From: Gammaproteobacteria bacterium
GTDB lineage: Bacteria > Pseudomonadota > Gammaproteobacteria > Pseudomonadales > Pseudohongiellaceae
Direction of reading: 5' to 3'
NCBI GenBank assembly: GCA_026710425.1
Contig: JAPORB010000077.1
Coordinates: 1-44,156 of the forward strand
Length of the DNA: 44,156 nucleotides
The notes beneath the pieces are model-generated. The model did not search any database, had not been told where the DNA came from, and saw only the letters and a program-made list of their open reading frames with translations. Both the position numbers and the translations under genes were made by a program. Shown here one piece after another: positions 35,953 through 44,156 of this stretch; position 1 is the stretch's first letter, and each line of letters begins with the position of its first letter.

Positions 35953-37386
35953 ATGCGCCTTCTGCTGTTGTTATCTTGTCTTGACTTGGTGCTTGTTTGT
36001 AACGCCCGAGCGGTTGAGGCGCAGCAAGACCAGTCATCACAGACAGAAACTGATGCCAGTTATGATCCCGATGCGGAATTCAGTTTCGATGATGACATAT
36101 TTGCCGTCGCATTTGATGAGGAGAGTACCGCTGAGAAATCCTGGTTCGATGATTTCACCATTCGTATCAGTCAGCAGATTTCCGGGCAGGTAAATAGCCA
36201 CCGCATTGATTTTGGGGCTCTGGGAAGCTTGTCGAAACCGACCACAGTTGAAAACAACCGTGTGCAAATCAATATCCGTTATCAGAATGCTTTCGCCCCT
36301 GGCTGGCTGTTACAGGGCACTGGCTGGTATCGACTTTACTGGGACCAGGACTATATGGCTGGTAACACAGAGATAGACAGCCATACAGAAAGTCAGATTA
36401 ACGATTTGTTCCTACAATATAGTAGTGGTGCCCACAGTTTCAGGTTTGGCAATCAAACCGTGGTCTGGGGAGAGATGATTGGCAATTCGGTTTTGGATGT
36501 GATCAATCATATTGAGTTTCGAGATTTCACCATTATCGATATCGAAGATGCCAGACTGAATCAGCCCATGCTTATATGGGATTACTATGGCAGTGATAAC
36601 AGCAGCTTCTCCAGCTTTATCAACCTGTACCCGGAGTTTAACCCCGCTCCAGTTCGCGGTAGTCCGCTATTTTTTGACACAGGAATCAATCTGCCGGACT
36701 ACAATCGCAGTGGCAAGGTATTGCTTGAAGCTGGTACACAATGGAAAAAATCCTTTGCGGGAAGTGACATTGGTCTCATGGTGGCCTATCTATATGAAAA
36801 CCAGCTTCGCTATGATCCGCCCGACTCTGGTAGTGTTGATGCCAGACCAGCCATCAATGATTTTCTGTTACTGGGTTTCAGTGCCAATCGCGCTATCGGC
36901 AGGCTGTTGCTAAATTTTGATCTGGCTTTCAGCCATAATATTCTTGCAAACAGTTTTGCCTTTCCAGGCACCAGCACTCTGGCGGCACCGGTAAATCTGC
37001 GAAAGGATCAGATCGGAACTTCCTTTGGCTTAGAGTACTCCATTGATAACGAACAGGATTTAAGTGTGGGTATCCAGGCGCAGAAAATACTCGATCCAGA
37101 TGCTGGATTGCCAACAGGGCAAACTCTTGTCAGCGATGAGATATTTGGAAATTGGCTGATTCGCTACAGCAACAATCTGCGCAATGGCGACCTGTTGTTC
37201 TCCACCACCTTGCAAGGAGATCTGGAGGGAGACTCATTCTTTGCAGCACTGGGGCTGGATTACACTCTGAACGATAACTGGTCTCTCAGTAGTCAGATAA
37301 TCAGTATTACCGCCTCTGCGCCATCTCCTCTTGTAATCTTTGATCAGGATTTACGCATTGGTGCCACGCTGACCTTTTCATTTTGA
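35953..37386 (+). CDS. Outer-membrane beta-barrel protein of the RND cluster (DUF1302-like)
   Basis: From ATG 35953 the protein has 477 residues, starting with a hydrophobic signal peptide (MRLLLLLSCLDLVLV) and a likely cleavage after Ala-Val-Glu-Ala. An acidic linker (about 25-65) precedes a series of amphipathic beta strands. The sequence ends in Phe (LTFSF), the C-terminal signature for BAM insertion. It resembles DUF1302-type proteins, which accompany MMPL exporters and LolA-like proteins. The frame is open 22 codons upstream, but that overlaps the previous gene and lacks a signal peptide. Its probable role is the outer-membrane exit or acceptor of the transport system. Confidence 0.82.
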   Translation: MRLLLLLSCLDLVLVCNARAVEAQQDQSSQTETDASYDPDAEFSFDDDIFAVAFDEESTAEKSWFDDFTIRISQQISGQVNSHRIDFGALGSLSKPTTVENNRVQINIRYQNAFAPGWLLQGTGWYRLYWDQDYMAGNTEIDSHTESQINDLFLQYSSGAHSFRFGNQTVVWGEMIGNSVLDVINHIEFRDFTIIDIEDARLNQPMLIWDYYGSDNSSFSSFINLYPEFNPAPVRGSPLFFDTGINLPDYNRSGKVLLEAGTQWKKSFAGSDIGLMVAYLYENQLRYDPPDSGSVDARPAINDFLLLGFSANRAIGRLLLNFDLAFSHNILANSFAFPGTSTLAAPVNLRKDQIGTSFGLEYSIDNEQDLSVGIQAQKILDPDAGLPTGQTLVSDEIFGNWLIRYSNNLRNGDLLFSTTLQGDLEGDSFFAALGLDYTLNDNWSLSSQIISITASAPSPLVIFDQDLRIGATLTFSF

Positions 37387-37723
37387 TGGGGTGTGCTGAC
37401 AGCATTTGTAAAGGCATTGCTGAGATATCCGCTACAGTTATGCGGATGGTTAGTCAGTGGCATCTGTTTTACATGGTAAAGATAAACTTCGGGACAATCT
37501 CGACTATCCAAAGATATGTACTCATCGACTAGGCCACTGCCTATGATGCTGAACAGCCATCAATGGTCAGCAAACAAAAATACAGACTATACCTGCACTT
37601 GTGCAATACATATTATGAGCCGTTTTGCAATGCTTCAAAATATTTTGACTTGATGGAAACCAATGAGCAATAAACGTGAGGAAAATTTGATGAGAGGTGC
37701 TGGCAAGCAGGCAATGCTGTGAA
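37387..37723. other. Intergenic region after the RND cluster
   Basis: This 337-bp region contains a 6-bp stem (37427-37447) and no gene. An AGGAAAA sequence at about 37679-37685 may belong to ubiC translation. Confidence 0.5.
37427..37447 (+). terminator. Stem-loop after the RND cluster
   Basis: ATCCGC (37427-37432) pairs with GCGGAT (37442-37447) around a 9-nt loop, 41 nt after the stop. A T-run is missing, so terminator function is uncertain. Confidence 0.25.
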
Positions 37724-38323
37724 ATGATTACCCCGCATACTATTGATATTATTGATACTGACTGGCATTGGAGTGCGCCAACTGATTACGAGGCAGAACT
37801 GAGACCTGTTGAGACCAGGGAACTGCTCAGGGAAGGTTCCCTCACAGCCAGGGCCAAGCAGCTGGCTGGTAACAGCTTTCAGCTTGAGGTTCGGGATCAG
37901 TGTTGGCGGCAAGTGAATGTTGAATCGCAACTTATGCTGTTCGGTCAGGTCGCTGCATCGAAACGTGTTTGGTCGCGTAAGATTGCTATGCTGGGCCATG
38001 GCGAGGACTGGATCCTTGCACATACACTAATGCCCGAAACTTCTGCCGAAGGAGCACTGTCGGCTGTGTTTGACTTAAAGAACAAACCGCTGGGAGATTT
38101 TCTATTTGAGCAGCCGCAACTTTTACGAGCCAGTTTCGAGCTGGGTTGCTCTCAACAGATCATTCCTCAGATGTGGGGCAGGCGCAGTATGTTTACACTT
38201 CACTCCAAACCCATCATGGTGGCTGAGTTTTTTACTCCGGCATTTTTTATGGAGGTCGAAGCGCAGGATAACAATAAAGCCGATGCCGAGAACATTGCTG
38301 AAATTTATAGTGTTGAAGGTTAA
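37724..38323 (+). CDS. ubiC: Chorismate--pyruvate lyase (UbiC)
   Basis: UbiC removes pyruvate from chorismate to give 4-hydroxybenzoate, the first committed step of ubiquinone synthesis. The 199-residue protein shows the family features in order: SLTARAKQLAG at 39-49, WSRKIAMLG at 83-91 with Arg85, ILAHTLMP at 97-104, NKPLGDFLF at 120-128, MWGRRSMF at 150-157 and IMVAEFF at 164-170 with catalytic Glu168. Arg85 and Glu168 correspond to E. coli Arg76 and Glu155. Start choice is uncertain: GTG 37697 would add nine residues. UbiA is not adjacent; a hydrolase and a CoA-transferase follow instead. Confidence 0.85.
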   Translation: MITPHTIDIIDTDWHWSAPTDYEAELRPVETRELLREGSLTARAKQLAGNSFQLEVRDQCWRQVNVESQLMLFGQVAASKRVWSRKIAMLGHGEDWILAHTLMPETSAEGALSAVFDLKNKPLGDFLFEQPQLLRASFELGCSQQIIPQMWGRRSMFTLHSKPIMVAEFFTPAFFMEVEAQDNNKADAENIAEIYSVEG

Positions 38324-38405
38324 AGCAAGAATTGGATGTTTTTATGAATGAGAACAACTCGAACAATTCGTATCTGTGGCTATTGAGTGCAACAAGGAAG
38401 TGGCT

Positions 38406-39278
38406 ATGCTGATAAAAGAGGATATCAGCTGGCAATCAAAAGATGGCTTGAATTTGTATGCACAGTCGATTGGTTCTGCGGAGGCGCAGCTAACAGTGCT
38501 ATGCATGCATGGTCTCACTCGTAATCACAAGGACTTTAATCCGATGATCCAGGCATTGGGAGATCGCTATAGATATATAGCGGTTGATGTGCGTGGTCGT
38601 GGACGGTCGGAGCGCGACCCTCAGCCAAAGAATTACAGTCCAACAGTATATGCAGCTGACATGGTAACTTTACTGGATCACCTGCAACTTCAATCTGTGG
38701 TCCTGATAGGAACTTCCATGGGAGGACTGATGTCGATGTTGTTGAGCAGAATGATACCGAATCGCCTGCGCGGGGTTGTGCTCAATGACATTGGTCCGGT
38801 GATTGATCAATTTGGCCTGGAGCGCATCGCAACCTATGTTGGTGAGGTCAGACCCTTTGCGGATTGGGAAGCAGCTGCTGAGAACATTGCCAGGATTCAG
38901 GCAGCCTCATTTCCGGGATATGGATCTGAGCAATGGATGGCATTTGCACGCCGTACCTGCCATGAAATCGACAGCGGTGAAGTGCTGGCGGACTATGATC
39001 CCCAAATTGCCAAATCCTTGGGTAATGTCAAGCCTGGACTGCTGACTCGCCTTGCCATGTGGCGATTGTTCAAATCAATGTACAAGCGGCCGCTATTGAT
39101 CATCAGAGGGGAGACATCCGATATTCTTTCGCAGAAAACCTTGCATAAAATGATCCGGCGACATCCCAATGCCAGTACGGTTACAGTTCCGGGAGTCGGA
39201 CATGCCCCTTTGCTTGATGAGCCCGAGGCTGTAGCGGATATTTCAGGCTTTCTGAAGGGTCTTGAGGCTGACGCATGA
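38406..39278 (+). CDS. Alpha/beta hydrolase
   Basis: This 290-residue cytoplasmic hydrolase has the oxyanion-hole CMHGLTRN segment, the DVRGRGRS strand, and the nucleophile elbow GTSMGG with Ser104. A C-terminal VPGVGHAP contains the likely catalytic His. Ester or thioester hydrolysis or C-C bond cleavage is possible; the substrate is unknown. I choose ATG 38406 because AAGGAAG lies five bases upstream. The GTG at 38376 in the same frame has no ribosome binding site. Its stop overlaps the ATG of the CoA-transferase by four bases, so the two enzymes probably act in the same pathway, for instance on a CoA thioester and its acid. Confidence 0.88.
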   Translation: MLIKEDISWQSKDGLNLYAQSIGSAEAQLTVLCMHGLTRNHKDFNPMIQALGDRYRYIAVDVRGRGRSERDPQPKNYSPTVYAADMVTLLDHLQLQSVVLIGTSMGGLMSMLLSRMIPNRLRGVVLNDIGPVIDQFGLERIATYVGEVRPFADWEAAAENIARIQAASFPGYGSEQWMAFARRTCHEIDSGEVLADYDPQIAKSLGNVKPGLLTRLAMWRLFKSMYKRPLLIIRGETSDILSQKTLHKMIRRHPNASTVTVPGVGHAPLLDEPEAVADISGFLKGLEADA

Positions 39279-40498
39279 GGCCATCTGGTTCAACTGCAAA
39301 CAAAATGCAATCACAGGCACTGCAGGGTAAGTTGGTCATAGATCTGAGCCGGGTTCTTGGCGGTCCCTACTGTTCTCAGGTACTGGGTGATCATGGTGCC
39401 GAGATTATTAAGCTGGAACCACCTGCCGGCGATGAGACTAGGGATTGGGGTCCGCCCTTTCATCAGGAGGATTCAGCATACTTTATCGGGGTAAATCGCA
39501 ACAAGCGCAGCATGGGACTTGATTTGAAGACCAAGTCAGGTCGTGAAGTGTTGCTTCGCATGCTGAAGGATGCCGATATTCTGCTGGAAAACTACAAACC
39601 CGGCACCATGGAGTCTTGGGGTCTTGGTTATGAAGAGGTGTTGCAGAAGCATTTTCCTTCGCTAATTTATTGCCGGATCAGTGGTTTTGGCAGCGATGGT
39701 CCTCTTGGAGGCTATCCTGGCTACGATGCGATTATTCAGGCTATGGCAGGCTGGTTCAGTATCAATGGCGAAGCGGGCAGTCCGCCTACCCGTCTTGGAC
39801 TGGCTGCCGTGGATATGGGAACCGGTTTGTATTGTGCCGTTGCCATTCTTATGGCTCTGGCTGAACGGGAAAAATCTGGTCTGGGCCAGTTTCTGGATAT
39901 GACCCTTTTCGACTGTGCTGTTTCACTCATGCATCCGCATGTTGCCAACTATAATCTATCGGGCGAGGTTCCAGCGTCCACAGGTAATGCCCATCCCAAT
40001 ATCAGCCCTTATGACACATTCAGGACTGCGACAGTCGAACTATTTATTGGGGCAGGTAACAATCGTGCCTTTGCCAGACTATGTCAAGAACTGGGAAGCC
40101 CGGAATTAGCTAATGATCAGAGGTTTTTGAATAACAGTGATCGGGTCAACAATCGTGATGCATTGAAAACCGAGATCGAAGCCAGTTTAAAAACAGTTGA
40201 TGGTGAGGAGATTGCTCATCGGCTGGCGCAGGCGGGTCTGGCGGCTGGTCCGATATACAATACTAAGCAAGTGGTGGAGCATCCTCATACTCATCATCGT
40301 AACATGGCAATTGAGCACGACTGGTATAAAATGGCAGGAACTCCAATCAAGTTCTCTCGAACTCCGGGTGAGTTGCGGTATTTACCACCGACCTATGGTC
40401 ATCATACCCATGAGATACTGGATGAGTTTGGATTCTCAAGGGAGGAAGTTGCGGACTTGCTGGAGGAAGGGGCGGTGCTGGAGAGACGCCGTTCCTGA
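39275..40498 (+). CDS. Family III CoA-transferase (CaiB/BaiF)
   Basis: The 407-residue protein carries all family elements: LVIDLSRVLGGPYCSQVLGDHGAEIIKLEPP at about 20-50 (first Rossmann-like strand), NRNKRSMGLDL, ENYKPG, RISGFGSDGP, and catalytic Asp180 in the LAAVDMGTG segment. Family III enzymes transfer CoA between carboxylates or isomerise acyl-CoA without an aldehyde intermediate. Substrate is not deducible; carnitine, oxalate, succinate or 2-methylacyl substrates all occur. It overlaps the hydrolase by four bases. An internal Met at residue 11 (39305) is an alternative start. Unlike the copy at 12758, it has no internal stop. Confidence 0.92.
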   Translation: MRPSGSTANKMQSQALQGKLVIDLSRVLGGPYCSQVLGDHGAEIIKLEPPAGDETRDWGPPFHQEDSAYFIGVNRNKRSMGLDLKTKSGREVLLRMLKDADILLENYKPGTMESWGLGYEEVLQKHFPSLIYCRISGFGSDGPLGGYPGYDAIIQAMAGWFSINGEAGSPPTRLGLAAVDMGTGLYCAVAILMALAEREKSGLGQFLDMTLFDCAVSLMHPHVANYNLSGEVPASTGNAHPNISPYDTFRTATVELFIGAGNNRAFARLCQELGSPELANDQRFLNNSDRVNNRDALKTEIEASLKTVDGEEIAHRLAQAGLAAGPIYNTKQVVEHPHTHHRNMAIEHDWYKMAGTPIKFSRTPGELRYLPPTYGHHTHEILDEFGFSREEVADLLEEGAVLERRRS

Positions 40499-40654
40499 GT
40501 CTAATATTTTACTTTGCAATAATAGCCAGACACGAGCATACCAGCACCACTCAAATACTGACGATATTTACCTGGCATTAGCTCGATATATTGCATAAAT
40601 CATCGTTGACGGGGTGGTGGATATCGCTCTAGAAAGCATAAGTCGGAAAATCCA

Positions 40655-41905
40655 TTAACCTTTAATAGAAAGGTCTTGAAGTATCTTGCAGCTTTTAGAG
40701 CAGACATCAATCGGGATAATAATTAAATTTGTACCGGACCCTATGAGGGATAATTCAACACATGATTTCATTTCCCTTTGCATAGGGTAAACAAGAAATA
40801 CTTTCTTGACATCATATCGCGTTGCATAACTTTGTATCTGATATAGATCCGGTTGGGACAATCCGAGCTTCTTCTCTTTTTCATCAAGAAGTTTCCATTT
40901 CGCATCTGCGATTGCAACTATCTGACTTTTATCCCTCAAAAAAGTGAAATCAGGCTTCATCCTGAAAACATTTTGACCAGTATCCATGCGCTTGACAAAA
41001 TACTTCTGAGGCCCTTGTTCGCGTACTTTCAGTCCTTCGCTCCATGCTTTTTTCCTGAATTCGAATCCAATATACGCCTCGAATAACTGGTTCATATTAA
41101 ACAATAGCGAGACACAAGTTTCCTTTCCTTTCATAACGTCTGGGTATTGATTAGCCAGAAACCATTTACACTGCTCGAATATCGGACCATAGCGGCTGGT
41201 TGACCGATCAAAGTTCAATGTATCAAGCATATCACTGTCCACAATAGTAATATCACTTATTGCTTCAAAGCGCATGAGAAGCTCTGATACTTGCTGGTGT
41301 GTACGGTTTCCTGATGCCTTTTTCAGCAAGATATTGAGAACGAATTTCAGGATCCGATTGTGAACATTATCGACGCTTAACTCATCATATTGACAAAAAA
41401 GCCGTTCATGATGGGCCAGATTATGTTTTAAATGCTGTTCAATGCACAATCTGCCACGCAGTACATTGAGGTTCTCATTTCGCTCAATATAGGATCGGAT
41501 CATCCCTTGTGTCATTTCGGCATATAGCTGATCACAGAAATGGAGTATGAACACATCCAGCAGATTGTGTCTCTGCAGGTTAATTCCAGTTGATCCTGTC
41601 CGCTGTAGTTTTAATCGGCGCGCTCTGTAGAGCATTTTCACCAACACATCACGGCTAGACTCTTTGTTAGTTTCTCTACCATAAATTTTGGGCAAGATCT
41701 CTATTGTTAGATTTCCCAGTGAAATAACACCACAGTAGTTTCCGAACTTGATATGCTTATGTCCCCAAGTCCAAGCCTTCTTTGGTAGTAGTTTTTCAAG
41801 CCTTGAGAGGGCATCTGAATACTTTCTGGAAATAGCTTTCTGGCCAATCTTTTGAGAATTATCAATTGGCAGAGTGTCATGTTCAGTGACTGTCAGAATT
41901 TCCAA
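40655..41905 (-). CDS. mcrC: McrC, nuclease subunit of a type IV restriction system
   Basis: The 416-residue protein has an N-terminal OB-like region (about 1-100) and the McrC core with the MNQLFEAYIG motif at 271-280. The catalytic PD-(D/E)XK site is Lys317-Pro-Asp319-Phe and Asp334-Ala-Lys336 in the IADAKWK segment. McrC needs McrB for activity: together they cut DNA with modified cytosines using GTP. I start at TTG 41905, which has AAGGAT (41913-41918) 7 nt upstream, and the frame overlaps the end of mcrB by 23 bp. It is convergent with the CoA-transferase. Confidence 0.93.
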   Translation of the reverse strand: MEILTVTEHDTLPIDNSQKIGQKAISRKYSDALSRLEKLLPKKAWTWGHKHIKFGNYCGVISLGNLTIEILPKIYGRETNKESSRDVLVKMLYRARRLKLQRTGSTGINLQRHNLLDVFILHFCDQLYAEMTQGMIRSYIERNENLNVLRGRLCIEQHLKHNLAHHERLFCQYDELSVDNVHNRILKFVLNILLKKASGNRTHQQVSELLMRFEAISDITIVDSDMLDTLNFDRSTSRYGPIFEQCKWFLANQYPDVMKGKETCVSLLFNMNQLFEAYIGFEFRKKAWSEGLKVREQGPQKYFVKRMDTGQNVFRMKPDFTFLRDKSQIVAIADAKWKLLDEKEKKLGLSQPDLYQIQSYATRYDVKKVFLVYPMQREMKSCVELSLIGSGTNLIIIPIDVCSKSCKILQDLSIKG

Positions 41906-44156
41906 AATCAGTATCCTTATAGTATACTTTTGTTATTGCATTCGACTTTAGCTGACTCGGATCGACAATCCAGTAATCTGTCATGTCTTCGAAGTCATCA
42001 TGGTCGAATCCAAGGATATCATTCTCATTAAGTGTATCGTGACATACAATTTGCGGCTCACGCTTCTCTCCGCCAGCACCAACGTCACCGAATACAAGCT
42101 GAATCTTGTGCCAGTCTTCATAAAAGTATTCCTGGAGAAGGGGGATAATCTTATCGAACAGAGCTTTTTTCAGCCCGCCAAAGTTTTCTACCCCCATCAA
42201 ATAGGCATGACCGAGCATCATGTCTCTTTTCAACAGAAATTTGATACGAAGATTCATTACCTTCAAAAGTGCACGCAGATCGATTTCAGTACCATCATCA
42301 CATTTAATCTTACCATTGCCATCTGATCCCTGAATGACATCAGGATCAGGCATTAACTCTTCGAACTGGAAACGACGGCGAAGCGCAGTATCAATAAGTG
42401 AGATTGAACGGTCAGCTGTGTTCATAGTCCCATAGATATCAAGGTTTTTTGGGACACTGAATTTTGAACCAGAGTAGGGTAGTGTCAATTCCATCCCCGA
42501 GATTAAGTCTTCAGTATTATTGTATTCCGCTCTTTTATCCTCTTCAATCAAGGTAATCAGCTCACCAAATATTTTGGCGATGTTGCCTCTGTTGATTTCG
42601 TCAATGAATATCGCATACCGTTGTCCGGGATCAGCCTTGGCCCTTTGGCATATTCTTTTGAATACACCAGGCACTACTTCATACATGATTTCCTCATCTT
42701 CTTCAGTTTTGATGGGTCTAATCCCTTCGACGAAGTCCTCATAACTGTAGGACTGATGGAAAGTTACATATTCGTAACGATCATGGGATGCATTGCTTAT
42801 TGGGCCAATCTTCCATTTTTCAGCTAGTTCGATTTGCTCTAAACATTCATCCCTCCAGTCGTCAACTAGTGACCATAAGCTACCTGGCATTTTATCAAAT
42901 ACAAGTGGAAATCTGCGGCCCTTATATTGAACAGTATTAGATTTCTTACGCGTGTGTGCCTGAAGAGTTTGCCATATCGTTTGTGGGAGATTTCGGTTAC
43001 GACCCAATACCTTTGCTTTTATCTGTACATATTCATGCTTAACTAATGCATTAACTTTCGCTTTATAATCCATGTTATAAAGTGCGGCAAATACTACTTC
43101 AAACCATGTGACACCTTTTAACTGTTCAATTAACCATGCATCACGACTAACACGACTAATTGCCTCTTCTTTGCTTGAGTATTTTTCTTTTTTCAAGCTA
43201 TTAAGTTTATAGGTTTTTCCTGTACCTGGCGGCCCATATATAATCCTGTTCATAGAATAAGCAACTTCTTCAGTTTGTTTTGGTTGGGAATTATTGGACT
43301 GCTCAGAGCTTAGGCGATAAAGCAATTTAAAAGTTTGGGCATACTTTGGAGTGTTTCTGAATTTATTAGCCGTATCAATGGCTCTAGAGAAACCTGGTAG
43401 CCGAGACAATCCCTTTACTTCTTCGCTCGACTTGTTTAGCCATAACACATGTAGCCTGTCGTCGTTTTTGAATTCTACTTCGGAATCATATTTTTCATAG
43501 TCATTCTCATAGACAATACCAATTCCGCGTCCTCCGCCCTGCCCGGTTCTAGCTAGAACCAGGTCTCCGCGCCTTGGTTCACGTAATTTAAACTTTCTTT
43601 TATCACCAGGTCCTCCAACAAAAACAACATTTTCTGAGACAAACTCTTCCCAAAAGTCACGACCATCTTGACCATGAGCCATTGTTCCGACCTGAAAAAC
43701 ATTGGTTGTGTTGACTTTTAGCCCATCCGATTTAATTAGATAGGCAAACAAGTTGGCTTCGTATGGTCGACATGCGGGAAAATACGACATGATTTTGTCT
43801 ATCAATTTTTTATATTCTTTCAGGCCCATTTCTTTCGGCATGCTTGAAAAGCTCTCGAGGGACATGGTTACACTATCGATCGGTAGAAACTCATCAGGGT
43901 TAACCAGGAAAAGGACTTGAGTAAGACTCTTTACCCCAACATTTCGCAATTGGAGTGCTTTTTCAAAATCATCCGAACTAACTGAGTCTAATCCTTCGCA
44001 CGCATCGTGAAATAATCCCCAGAGTAGATTTGGATTACCCATGCCATTATCATGAAACAACGTATTTATACTTGGCGGTGCTGGAAAAATGAAGCTATGT
44101 TTGCATTCTGGATCTAGCTGACTACTAATCTTAATCTCGAAAACCTCAGAAACACT
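41883..44156 (-). CDS. mcrB: McrB, GTPase subunit of a type IV restriction system (5' truncated)
   Basis: The frame is open to the window edge, so the N-terminus lies outside; a TTG at 44060 is not the start. The visible part (757 codons) has an N-terminal specificity region including a compact GDLVLARTGQG and RGIGIVYENDY segment around 43490-43590. This segment looks like an EVE/PUA-type domain that could read a modified base. The AAA+ GTPase domain follows, with Walker A GPPGTGKT (about 43211-43235), Walker B IDEINRGN (about 42583-42612) and the McrB signature MNTADRS (about 42405-42425). The region between Walker A and B holds a ~100-residue insertion. McrB loads onto modified DNA and drives the McrC nuclease. 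Confidence 0.93.
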   Translation of the reverse strand, partial: SVSEVFEIKISSQLDPECKHSFIFPAPPSINTLFHDNGMGNPNLLWGLFHDACEGLDSVSSDDFEKALQLRNVGVKSLTQVLFLVNPDEFLPIDSVTMSLESFSSMPKEMGLKEYKKLIDKIMSYFPACRPYEANLFAYLIKSDGLKVNTTNVFQVGTMAHGQDGRDFWEEFVSENVVFVGGPGDKRKFKLREPRRGDLVLARTGQGGGRGIGIVYENDYEKYDSEVEFKNDDRLHVLWLNKSSEEVKGLSRLPGFSRAIDTANKFRNTPKYAQTFKLLYRLSSEQSNNSQPKQTEEVAYSMNRIIYGPPGTGKTYKLNSLKKEKYSSKEEAISRVSRDAWLIEQLKGVTWFEVVFAALYNMDYKAKVNALVKHEYVQIKAKVLGRNRNLPQTIWQTLQAHTRKKSNTVQYKGRRFPLVFDKMPGSLWSLVDDWRDECLEQIELAEKWKIGPISNASHDRYEYVTFHQSYSYEDFVEGIRPIKTEEDEEIMYEVVPGVFKRICQRAKADPGQRYAIFIDEINRGNIAKIFGELITLIEEDKRAEYNNTEDLISGMELTLPYSGSKFSVPKNLDIYGTMNTADRSISLIDTALRRRFQFEELMPDPDVIQGSDGNGKIKCDDGTEIDLRALLKVMNLRIKFLLKRDMMLGHAYLMGVENFGGLKKALFDKIIPLLQEYFYEDWHKIQLVFGDVGAGGEKREPQIVCHDTLNENDILGFDHDDFEDMTDYWIVDPSQLKSNAITKVYYKDTDFGNSDSH

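Noticed and set aside
1-44156. tRNA, rRNA, CRISPR arrays and insertion sequences
   Set aside because: No T-loop or anticodon-stem pattern, regular spaced repeats, or terminal inverted repeats with a transposase were found on either strand.

Overview
The window is chromosomal DNA from a gammaproteobacterium of moderate GC, with AT-rich intergenic stretches. The evidence is the gene order miaB-phoH-ybeY-corC ... leuS-lptE-holA, a DinG-type helicase with the four-cysteine Fe-S signature, SbcB, UbiC, SrkA/YihE, a DUF1820 protein and a lipoprotein M3 peptidase. Two family III CoA-transferases, an RND/LolA-like/outer-membrane protein cluster and a DUF349 protein suggest a free-living, possibly marine, heterotroph. 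The species cannot be named from sequence alone. I see no rRNA, tRNA, CRISPR array, insertion sequence or phage module. Both ends cut genes: an unrecognised gene at the left and mcrB at the right.

Layout. 1-327: 3' end of an unrecognised gene. 487-3128: sbcB translationally coupled to an HRDI-type acyltransferase, facing a large DUF349 protein (3132-5396, minus). An 0.8 kb AT-rich gap leads to dinG (6225-8360). 8676-9835 (minus): a small Gly-rich membrane protein and an exported cyclophilin with a large insertion. 10291-11973: a NERD-nuclease/SF1-helicase fusion that probably starts at CTG. 12124-14939: GST, a CaiB-type CoA-transferase interrupted by an in-frame TAA, and an SDR-fold protein lacking the catalytic Tyr and Lys. 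15043-15993: a protein made of 21-residue coiled-coil repeats joined to a PD-(D/E)XK nuclease-like domain. 16703-18919: M3 peptidase lipoprotein.

19007-28324 (all minus): miaB, phoH, ybeY, corC, then a 1.2 kb gap where lnt might be expected, then leuS, lptE, holA. This is a housekeeping block for tRNA modification, rRNA maturation, LPS export and replication. 29060-31084 (plus): VOC protein, DUF1820 protein and SrkA. 31223-31738 (minus): a TlpA-like thioredoxin.

32290-37386 (plus): RND/MMPL exporter, periplasmic LolA-like protein and outer-membrane beta-barrel, overlapping or closely spaced and plausibly one trans-envelope transport system. 37724-40498 (plus): ubiC, an alpha/beta hydrolase and a second CoA-transferase. 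40655-44156 (minus): mcrC and mcrB, a type IV (modification-dependent) restriction system.

The most notable points are the coiled-coil/nuclease protein with a nearly exact 88-bp internal duplication, the CTG start of the NERD helicase and the possible leader structures upstream of it, the interrupted CoA-transferase, the SDR with replaced catalytic residues, the tripartite RND cluster, and a decayed TPR-like gene fragment upstream of miaB. Three nuclease-associated systems (NERD-helicase, coiled-coil PD-(D/E)XK protein, McrBC) occur in 44 kb. They are separated by ordinary genes, so there is no compact defence island.
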